Shown: piece after piece, positions 25,392-31,624 of the stretch
Numbering within the stretch: position 1 is the stretch's first letter
How the letters are laid out: the number at the start of each line of letters is the position of its first letter
Assembly (NCBI GenBank): GCA_963734625.1
Contig: CAVTHW010000014.1
Coordinates: forward strand, 186,001-250,000
DNA from: CAVTHW01 sp963734625
GTDB lineage: Bacteria; Acidobacteriota; Terriglobia; Bryobacterales; Bryobacteraceae
Length of the DNA: 64,000 bases
Reading direction: 5' to 3'
Position numbers and translations under genes: made by a program
The notes under the pieces: generated by a model
Told to the model about the DNA's origin: nothing
What the model saw: only the letters and a program-made list of their open reading frames with translations
Databases searched by the model: none

Positions 25392-26807
25392 TCACTGTTT
25401 GTCCGAGCGGACAATCCTCCAGCTACCGTCCTTGTCTTTGGCCAGCAGCAGCTTGGGGCCGGCGTATTCACCCTTCTCGTACTTGCTGCGGAAAACCACG
25501 CTGATTCCATCTCCGAGGCCCATCGGCAGATTCGAGATGTATTCGGCCCCAACGGGCTGGCGCGAGATCGCGGCGCCGCGCTCGGCCGCCTCCACCCGGC
25601 GCAACTGCGAGCACAGCCCGGCCCAGGTCTCACGAGAGACCATGGCCCGAACGACGGAATGCGAATCGTCCCAAGCTCGCGTGCAGTCTTCGGAGTCGAA
25701 CAGCGCCATCCAGGCAGAGGCGGATTTCATGGCCGCGTCGACCGGGGGAGCTTTGGGCTGGGTCGGGCGTTCCTGGGTGTCGGCCGCGAGCGGAATCCCG
25801 AGAGAACCGGCCGGGGCGGCACCCTGGCGGGCATCGATCAGGAAAACAGCTCCCAGAAGCAGGAGAATCGCTACCGGGAGCACGGGCGAAGCGGGCTGTC
25901 CCTTCTTAAATGCCGCAATCATCTGAATCCTCCTCTTGATGCCATCCGCATCCTCGCCGATCGCCGCCAGGGCGGGGACTCGCCTCGGGCTGGCCTTAAC
26001 GCCGACCAGATCGAGGATGGTGTGTCCGTAACCGCTGGACTCGTGAACTTCAAGGCGCCCCAGCGCGACTTCGTCGCACGCCAATTCCATATCCGAGCGC
26101 GCCTCCCGGAAGGCCAGCCAGACCAGGGGATTGAACCAGTGGAGCGCCTGCGCCGCCGCCGCCAGCCAGTTGAACGCGATGTCATGCCGCTTGAGATGTG
26201 AGAGTTCGTGCAGAAAGACGTGCCGCAGCGACTCCCGGCTGAGCGTATCGAGCAGGCCCGCTGGGATCAGCAAGCGCGGCCTGATCCATCCGAACAACGC
26301 CGGCGCAGGCACCCTGGGCGTCTCGACCACGGCCAGGTAGGTCTGAATCTCAAGCTGCTCCTTGCAGTCCTCCAGAAGCGACAGCACGGCTTCGTCAGTG
26401 ACTGGCCGCCGCCCGCGAAGAGCGAGCGTGGTTCGCGCCGCCTGCCAAAGCAGCCAGCACGCAAAGCCCGACGCGCCGATCAGCCAAACCACGCCGAGCA
26501 CGTCTCGCGCCCCAACGTTCCCCGGAGTAGCCGGCGTGATTGCCGCCTGGGGCGCCGGCGCGAGAGCGCGCGAGAGCGGACTCGACAGCGTCTGCGGAAC
26601 CAGGCTGTAGACGGTGTAGCGGGCCTGGGGGGTCCAGGGAAGCAGCAGACGCAACAACAGCACGAGCCAAAGCGCGTGCCGCCATTGAGCCGAGATCCCG
26701 CGGCCCGCCACGGCGCGGACGGCAAAGATCGCACCGATCAGCAGCGCAGCTTCGATAGACACACCCAGCAGCCGGGCCGTCCAGTCAGCCAACCAGGTTT
26801 CCATCAT
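25392..26807 (-). CDS. M56 (BlaR1/MecR1-type) metallopeptidase with DUF4019-like tail
   Basis: A 471-residue membrane metalloprotease/sensor. The N-terminal half has four hydrophobic segments and the zinc motif HELSH within FLHELSHLKRHDI, followed by the second ligand region DMELACDEVAL. Instead of a penicillin-binding sensor domain, the C-terminal 120 residues (ASAWMALFDSEDCTRAWDDS to KDGSWRIVRSDKQ) look like a DUF4019-type domain. It is co-transcribed with a BlaI-like repressor that overlaps its start (ATGA). It probably responds to an envelope signal by cleaving the repressor, and the different tail suggests a ligand other than beta-lactam. Confidence 0.85.
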   Translation of the reverse strand: MMETWLADWTARLLGVSIEAALLIGAIFAVRAVAGRGISAQWRHALWLVLLLRLLLPWTPQARYTVYSLVPQTLSSPLSRALAPAPQAAITPATPGNVGARDVLGVVWLIGASGFACWLLWQAARTTLALRGRRPVTDEAVLSLLEDCKEQLEIQTYLAVVETPRVPAPALFGWIRPRLLIPAGLLDTLSRESLRHVFLHELSHLKRHDIAFNWLAAAAQALHWFNPLVWLAFREARSDMELACDEVALGRLEVHESSGYGHTILDLVGVKASPRRVPALAAIGEDADGIKRRIQMIAAFKKGQPASPVLPVAILLLLGAVFLIDARQGAAPAGSLGIPLAADTQERPTQPKAPPVDAAMKSASAWMALFDSEDCTRAWDDSHSVVRAMVSRETWAGLCSQLRRVEAAERGAAISRQPVGAEYISNLPMGLGDGISVVFRSKYEKGEYAGPKLLLAKDKDGSWRIVRSDKQ

Positions 26808-27193
26808 GAGTTCGCCTTTTCGTCGAGGATTCGCCGGAGTTCGGCGATGTCCCGCTCGGAGAGGTTGGCTTCCTCGACGAAGGCCGCCAACATAGGCTGG
26901 ATGGCCCCTCCATAAACGCGGTCTAAGAAGGACTGGCTCTCCGCCGCGGCGCTCTCCCTCTCGGTCACCTTGGGGTAATACAGATGAGATCTGGCCTCTT
27001 TCTTGAAGCCGACCGCGCCCTTGCCGACCAGCCGGTTAATAAGAGTGAGGACGGTCTTGGGACTCCAGTCGGTCTGGGCCTCCAAGGCCGCGACGACATC
27101 CTTCGCCGTGGCGGGGGACTTGGCCCAGAGCACCCGCATGATCAGCCATTCGGACTCCGAAATGCGAGGACCCGGCAGTGGTTGGCGCCTCAT
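26804..27193 (-). CDS. BlaI/MecI-family transcriptional repressor
   Basis: A 129-residue winged-helix repressor: ISESEWLIMRVLWAKSPATAKDVVAAL, the recognition helix SPKTVLTLINRLVGKGAVG and a dimerisation tail ending RRILDEKANS. The cleavage site for the partner M56 protease would lie between the two halves. It starts at an ATG at 27193 with no clear ribosome site, and a dyad operator abuts the start. Its stop overlaps the M56 gene start. Confidence 0.92.
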   Translation of the reverse strand: MRRQPLPGPRISESEWLIMRVLWAKSPATAKDVVAALEAQTDWSPKTVLTLINRLVGKGAVGFKKEARSHLYYPKVTERESAAAESQSFLDRVYGGAIQPMLAAFVEEANLSERDIAELRRILDEKANS

Positions 27194-27194
27194 G

Positions 27195-27210
27195 GATCAC
27201 AAGTGTAATC
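27195..27210. promoter_or_regulatory. BlaI-type operator dyad
   Basis: GATCACA-AG-TGTAATC, two 7-base arms matching at six of seven positions around a 2-base centre, with the TACA/TGTA character of BlaI boxes. It lies two bases upstream of the repressor ATG, so it would give autorepression. Confidence 0.6.
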
Positions 27211-27240
27211 CAAAAGACGGCGCCTGTCAATAGTTGTTTC

Positions 27241-27312
27241 GCCCCTGTTCCGTGATCCGGTTGGTTTTGACATCAAACGACAGCGGCTGGATCGACGCCC
27301 CCAAGTTGTGAG
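27241..27312 (-). pseudogene. Rhs/YD-repeat gene relic
   Basis: On the minus strand this reads LGASIQPLSFDVKTNRIT, close to LGSSIQPLVFDPSTNRIT of the intact Rhs gene near 32,810-32,880. Nucleotides match over about 70 bases and nothing of the gene remains on either side. Confidence 0.75.
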
Positions 27313-27394
27313 CGCCACGATTGCGCATGTCCCTACAGTGCGCCATCCAGCCTATGATCAAAAGATGGGGTTGGCGCAACGCCCACCCAAAAAC

Positions 27395-27442
27395 TGCACA
27401 ATTGGTTACTGTCCCGGGTTCCCCGGGGTTCCCCGGGTTCCC
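27395..27442 (+). repeat. Anchor TGCACAATTGGTT plus short G+C-rich tandem repeat
   Basis: TGCACAATTGGTT followed by ACTGTCCC and then three units of CCCCGGGTT-like sequence. The same anchor followed by GCTGTCCC opens the longer TGGTATCC array at 31212. Confidence 0.7.
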
Positions 27443-27676
27443 AAGGTGCTGGCCATCGTGGAAGAGGAGGGCGCTTTGCGGGCAGCCTACGCGCTGAAGC
27501 TGCTGCAAAGCGAAGGCGTGCTCACCATCGCGTCCACCGGCAAGGATCCTTTCGACGGGCCGCCTGGTCACGCATCAGTATCGCGTAGAAGGCCAGGTCA
27601 TGATCTTCCTGACCACCACGGCGATCGATCTGGACGAAGAGCTGCTGAACCGCTGCCTCAAGTCTCAGATATACTA
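27443..27676 (+). pseudogene. Fragment of a mobile-element primase/helicase-like gene
   Basis: Translation gives VLAIVEEEGALRAAYALKLL, then QSEGVLTIASTGKDP, and after one frame change THQYRVEGQVMIFLTTTAID and LDEELLNRCL. This resembles the helicase-like part of toprim/primase proteins carried by integrative elements (recalled similarity, not searched). Both ends are missing and one frameshift lies near 27550. Confidence 0.55.
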
Positions 27677-27693
27677 CTGTATGAGTAGCATAT
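27669..27693. promoter_or_regulatory. Operator dyad over a -10 element before the XRE gene
   Basis: Arms ATATACTACT (27669-27678) and AGTAGCATAT (27684-27693) match at nine of ten positions across a 5-base spacer. The left arm contains a TATACT -10 hexamer, so binding by the XRE protein encoded just downstream would block its own transcription. Confidence 0.55.
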
Positions 27694-28123
27694 GCAATCC
27701 AGAGCGGTCAACGCAGTTTCCCCGGCCCTGTATCCTGCCTGTGTGCCCCACACTCAGACCAGCGCCGACCTTGCTCAGCGTTTAGCCGCTTTACGCAAGC
27801 AAAAGGGCCTCACCCAGCAGCACCTCTCCGAGCGGGTCGAAGTCCACGTGCAGCAGCTAAAACGCTACGAGGCCGGCTCCTCGCAACCCACGCTGGCGGT
27901 CATTCGCAAGCTGGCCACGGCGCCCAGCGTCAGCGCTGATCTGCTGCTTTTTGGCAAGGACGAGCGTGGCCCCGACGATGAACTGCGATTGCAGTTCGAG
28001 GCCGTCAGCCGTTTCGATGCCGCCGAGAAAGACGTGATACGCTCACTGCTGGACGGCATGATTCTGAAGCATGAGGCGCGAAGATGGTCGTCGGCCCCAG
28101 CCGCCAAGGAGACCGCCCGATGA
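27692..28123 (+). CDS. XRE-family HTH regulator
   Basis: An XRE/Cro-type DNA-binding protein, up to 143 residues. The helix-turn-helix is LAQRLAALRKQKGLTQQHLSERVEVHVQQLKRYEAG with SQPTLAVIRKLA after it. The C-terminal part is RFDAAEKDVIRSLLDGMILKHEARRW. The true start may be the GTG at 27743, since the first 17 residues look unstructured. Its stop overlaps the next ATG (ATGA). With the two small genes that follow it forms a three-gene toxin-antitoxin-like module, and it is the likely autorepressor through the dyad at 27669. Confidence 0.85.
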   Translation: MQSRAVNAVSPALYPACVPHTQTSADLAQRLAALRKQKGLTQQHLSERVEVHVQQLKRYEAGSSQPTLAVIRKLATAPSVSADLLLFGKDERGPDDELRLQFEAVSRFDAAEKDVIRSLLDGMILKHEARRWSSAPAAKETAR

Positions 28124-28377
28124 GCAACCCACGCCAGCACGTACACGAGTTGATCGACCGTTTGCCCCCGGTGCAGCTTTCCGCTCTGGCCGGTTTGCTG
28201 GAGGCGATGATTGGGCGTGATCCGGTTGCCGAAGCTCTCCGTAACGCGCCGTTGGATGACGAACCGGAGACCGAAGAGGAGACTGGCGCCGTTCAGCAAG
28301 CCCGCCATTGGCTCAAACAGAACGGCGGCCGGGGCATCCCGCATGACGAGGCCATGCGGAGACTCGGCCTCAAGTGA
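28120..28377 (+). CDS. Putative antitoxin
   Basis: An 85-residue acidic protein. It begins NPRQHVHELIDRLPPVQLSALAGLLEAMI, a helix pattern seen in small antitoxins, and continues through the acidic LDDEPETEEETG to a C-terminal helix HDEAMRRLGLK. Its start overlaps the XRE stop and its stop overlaps the RelE-like GTG start, so all three are translationally coupled. Its position just before a toxin and its charge support an antitoxin role; no DNA-binding motif is clear. Confidence 0.75.
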   Translation: MSNPRQHVHELIDRLPPVQLSALAGLLEAMIGRDPVAEALRNAPLDDEPETEEETGAVQQARHWLKQNGGRGIPHDEAMRRLGLK

Positions 28378-28622
28378 GACAGATCGAGTGGACCGAACCA
28401 GCCCTGGAAGACCTGGCCGCGCTCGATAAGGGCGTCGCCCGCCGCATCAAGCAGGCCGTCGAACGCTTCGCCGCCACCGGCGCCGGCAACCTGAAACGGC
28501 TCCAGGGCATCCACCCGCCCGAGTTCCGCCTCCGCTCCGGCGATCACCGTGTCCGCTTCCAACTGGACGGCGAGACCATTCGGGTCCTCCGCGTACGCAA
28601 CCGCAAGGACGCCTACCGCTGA
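28374..28622 (+). CDS. RelE/ParE-family toxin
   Basis: An 82-residue protein with the RelE fold pattern: IEWTEPALEDLAALDKGVARRIKQAVERFA, LKRLQGIHPPEFRLRSGDHRVRFQL and the C-terminal strand TIRVLRVRNRKDAYR. The basic Arg residues of the last strands (RLRSGDHRVRF, VRNRKDAYR) are those expected for mRNA cleavage on the ribosome. The start is a GTG overlapping the antitoxin stop (GTGA). Confidence 0.9.
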   Translation: MRQIEWTEPALEDLAALDKGVARRIKQAVERFAATGAGNLKRLQGIHPPEFRLRSGDHRVRFQLDGETIRVLRVRNRKDAYR

Positions 28623-28744
28623 GCCCAACGACTCTACCCCGGCGAATCAGAAAACCGGGCAGTCAGGCTGAGCGATTTTTCCGTATCCGTCCGGCGAACA
28701 CATGTAGGCCCAGACGCGTGTATGGTTGAAGGCTGGGTTTGGAT

Positions 28745-30296
28745 TCAGGCCTTGCTGGCCGCCCGTGCCGCGAGCCAGTGGTCGGGCAGGAACTCCTCGA
28801 GTCGGTTTTGCGGGTGAGCGCCGATGCGAGTGAACACGTCGCGCAGGTAGGCGAACGGATCCATGTGATGGCGCTTGCACGTGGCGATGAGGCTGCTCAG
28901 CACCGCCGCCGTACGTCCGCCGTTGTCGCTGCCGAAGAAGGTCCAGTTGCGCCGTCCCACTGCCACTCCGCGCAGGCTGCGCTCGGCGCCGTTGTTGTCG
29001 ATTTCCAGATCGCCGTCCTTCGCGTAGCGTACCAGCGCGTCCCAGTTGGACAACGTGTAGGCCATGGCTTGGCCGATCGGGCTCTTCGGCAATACCCGCG
29101 GCCGCTCGCGTTCCAGATACGCCTGGATATCGTCCAGCATCGGCTGGCTCCGCTCCCGACGCAACGCCAGACGTCCTGCGGCGTCCAACTGCTTTTCCCG
29201 CGCCTCGCGCTCGACGTCGTACAGCAGATGAAAGTAGGCCAGCATCACCGTCGAACGCATGATGTCGCTCGACTGCGCCTCGAAGTACTTGCGGCGCGCG
29301 TGCGCCATGCAGGCCACCTCCGTGATGCCGCGCTCCGACTTCCTTGTAGATCTGGTCGTAGCCCGAGTAGGCGTCTGCCTGCAGGTATCCGTGGAAGTCC
29401 TTCAGGAACTCATCCGGCCCTTCGCGGCAACGATTCGGGGTGTAGTCGTACACCGTGTAGGGATGCAGCGCGTCCCCGACGTAGGTCCAGATCCGCCCGG
29501 TGCGCGTGCGCGGCAACTCCGGGTCCAACACCGGCACCGGCGTGTCGTCGGTCTGCACGACTTTGGAACTTAGTACCCGCTCCTTCATCAGGTCGGCTAG
29601 CGGACCGACTAACTCCGCGCACTGCCGCATCCAATCGCACATGGTCTGGCGAGACAGATCCACGCCCTGCCGGGCGAAGATCGCCTCCTGGCGGTGTAGC
29701 GGAAGATGATCCCCGAACTTACTCACCGCCACGTGTGCCAGCAGTCCCGGCCCGGCCAGCCCCTTCTCCACCGGCGCCAGCGGCTTCTGGGCCGTGACCA
29801 CGGTGCAGCCCTGGGGGCAGGCGTACTTCTGGCAGGCTTGCTGAACGACGTGCAACGAGGCCGGCACGTACTCGAGTTGCTCGCTGATCTCCTCGCCGAT
29901 GTGCCGCAGTTCCATCTGGCACTCGGGGCACTGCCGCTCGTTGTCGGCCAGGTCGTAGACCACGCGCCGCCGTTCCAGCGACTGCGGCAACCGCTGCCGC
30001 CCGTGTCCGGGCGGAGCGGGCCGTGGTTCGCTCGTGGCCGGTTTCGGCTCAGGCGGCTCCTCCCCCCGGCTGGCAATCTCGGCGGCAAACAAAAACAACT
30101 GGTTCTCGTCGACCCGCTCGCGCTTCTGTCCGTAGCGGTGGCGCAGCATCTGCTGGAGCCAGTGCCGCACGCGCTCCAGTTCGTACTCCTTGGCCGCCAG
30201 TGCCGCCTGGGTGGCGTCCAGTTGCGCCAGGGTCCGCAGCAACATCTGCTGCAGGGCAGCTGGGTCGCTGGGCAGGTCTTTGGGGTTGGTCTCCAT
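28745..30296 (-). CDS. tnpC: IS66 transposase TnpC, with one frameshift
   Basis: The catalytic IS66 protein. The first part (from ATG 30296) has the leucine-rich coiled-coil region, the zinc-finger-like CPECQMELRHIGEEISEQL and acidic motifs VVQTDDTPV and LQADAYSGYDQIY. An extra A near 29341 then shifts the frame; the remainder (ITEVACMAHARRKYFEA onward to NNGAERSLRGVAVGRRNW) is open in the next frame to 28745. Corrected length is 516 residues, normal for the family. The first frame as written runs on to 28647 with unrelated sequence. Confidence 0.88.
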
Positions 30297-30364
30297 GGCG
30301 TGAGCGAGTAAGTAATAACTTACTACACTTACTCGCATAAGTCAACGAAAAACGGGACCGTGCG

Positions 30365-30754
30365 CTATGGTTTCGGTGCTTCCAGCTCTGCGCGCGCCTC
30401 GACCGCCGCGGCGGGCAGCGCGTAGCGTTTCCGCCGCCGTCCCTTGCTCAGGTCGATGCCCTCCAGCAGCACGCCCAGTTCCCAGGCCGCGATCTCCCGC
30501 CGCCCCGTTGCGGCGAACGGAAACTCGAACGTCCCCTCTTCCAGCCGCTTGTACCAGATCACCCACCCGTCCCGGTCCCAGTACAGGATCTTCAGCCGGT
30601 CGCTGCGCTTGTTGCAGAACACCAGCAGGTGGCCCGAGAAGGGATTGCAGCGGATGATGTGCTCGGCCATCATCGACAGACCGTCGAAGCTGCGCCGCAT
30701 ATCGCAGGCCACCGTGCATAGATACACCTTGATGGCCGCCGGGAAGCTCAGCAT
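30365..30754 (-). CDS. tnpB: IS66 accessory protein TnpB
   Basis: A 129-residue protein with the IS66 Orf2 signatures KVYLCTVACDMRRSFDGL, HIIRCNPFSGHLLVFCNKR and DRLKILYWDRDGWVIWYKRLEEGTF. It is required for transposition in IS66 elements, though its exact role is unclear. It overlaps the end of tnpA by 7 bases. Confidence 0.95.
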   Translation of the reverse strand: MLSFPAAIKVYLCTVACDMRRSFDGLSMMAEHIIRCNPFSGHLLVFCNKRSDRLKILYWDRDGWVIWYKRLEEGTFEFPFAATGRREIAAWELGVLLEGIDLSKGRRRKRYALPAAAVEARAELEAPKP

Positions 30755-31095
30755 CCCGGCTGTTCCAGCGCGGCCAGCACCGATCGCAGGGTCGGCTCAT
30801 CGACGCCTTTGGCGATGCGCAGCCGGCGCCCGCCGGCCAGCACGAGTTCGATGCCGGCCTCGGCCGTACCCGGCTCGTCGCTGACCAGGGCGAAGCTGGC
30901 CGGCTTGGTCGCTGGGCCCCGCGGTGCCGAAGCGGGCGGACGCTTCTCCTTCAATCTGCGCTGCCACCAATAGAACTGACTCTCATGCAGCTTCCGCTGT
31001 CGGCAGAAGGCTCGCGTCGACAGGCCGCTCCGGGCAGCATCCCGAATGACCGCCTGCCAGTACCGCGCCTTCTCCATATCGTGTTTCTGGCTCAC
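30748..31095 (-). CDS. tnpA: IS66 accessory protein TnpA
   Basis: A 115-residue protein with an N-terminal helix-turn-helix region, YWQAVIRDAARSGLSTRAFCRQRKLHESQFYWWQRRL, and a C-terminal part IELVLAGGRRLRIAKGVDEPTLRSVLAALE, both typical of IS66 OrfA. I start it at the GTG at 31095; an ATG at 31077 and an upstream ATG at 31125 are alternatives. Confidence 0.9.
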   Translation of the reverse strand: MSQKHDMEKARYWQAVIRDAARSGLSTRAFCRQRKLHESQFYWWQRRLKEKRPPASAPRGPATKPASFALVSDEPGTAEAGIELVLAGGRRLRIAKGVDEPTLRSVLAALEQPGC

Positions 31096-31211
31096 TCCTG
31101 CTCCTCCTCGTGCCCGCGCACGCACTCCGGGCGCACATGCACCGGCACAAGGGAGTATGACCGCTTATCTCAAAACACGGAAGATGGGTTTGCCGGACGC
31201 GTACAGATAAT

Positions 31212-31360
31212 TGCACAATTGGTTGCTGTCCCTGGTATCGCTGGTATCCGTCGCTGGTATCCGTCCCTGGTATCCGGTCACCGCCCCTGGTATCCCCGGT
31301 ACTCCGGTATCCCTCCCTTGGTATCCCCCTGGTTTGCCCTGGTATCCGTGCCTGGTATCC
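31212..31360 (+). repeat. TGGTATCC direct-repeat array headed by TGCACAATTGGTT
   Basis: After the anchor TGCACAATTGGTT and GCTGTCCC, about nine units ending TGGTATCC (some with GG or CGG variants) follow at 10-20 base spacing. The spacers are short and rich in C, CG and CC. It begins 8 bases outside the IS66 right end. No CRISPR-like spacer regularity. Confidence 0.8.
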
Positions 31361-31385
31361 ATAGCGAATACGAGAAGATGCTGCC

Positions 31386-31613
31386 TCACCACGGGTGCAC
31401 CACAACGGAATGAACTAGCCGAGTTCCCTGTCCTTGCGGCTGCTCCGTCAGTTCGGCGCCGCCCCACGACGGAGTCATCAAATGGTCGTGTTCTCGCGTA
31501 GTGATAACACGTTCCAATGCGCGAACCAGTTCCCGCAGTCCGGATGCATCGCCATGGATATGCAATTCGCTGCCGTCACCGGACAGCTCGAATGTTAGCA
31601 GCCTAGTGCTCAT
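31386..31613 (-). CDS. Imm32-like immunity protein
   Basis: A 75-residue protein whose start at 31613 has an AGGAGG site 6 bases upstream; the ATG at 31628 is too close to serve. It reads LLTFELSGDGSELHIHGDASGLRELVRALERVI then EHDHLMTPSWGGAELTEQPQG, the pattern I recall for Imm32 immunity proteins. It follows the large Rhs gene, and in the Rhs toxin's ancestral frame the two genes would overlap by 11 bases. It therefore most likely neutralises that toxin. Confidence 0.8.
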   Translation of the reverse strand: MSTRLLTFELSGDGSELHIHGDASGLRELVRALERVITTREHDHLMTPSWGGAELTEQPQGQGTRLVHSVVVHPW

Positions 31614-31624
31614 GCAGGTCCTCC

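Larger units (their letters stand above)
28683..31204 (-). mobile_element. IS66-family element, transposase frameshifted
   Basis: About 2.5 kb with tnpA, tnpB and tnpC on the minus strand. The ends carry imperfect inverted repeats beginning GTA: GTATCCGTCCGGC at 28683 and, reversed, GTACGCGTCCGGC ending at 31204, with further matches over about 23 bases. The flanking 8-mers (ATTTTTCC, AGATAATT) do not match, so no target duplication survives. Confidence 0.8.

Noticed and set aside
27227..27571. 114-codon minus-strand frame
   Set aside because: Only its last 25 codons resemble a protein (Rhs); the rest is antisense to the primase-like fragment and repeat sequence.
31212..31360. Possible CRISPR array
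   Set aside because: Units are about 8-10 bases with short, similar spacers; a CRISPR needs 23-47-base repeats and unique spacers of similar size, and no cas genes are present.
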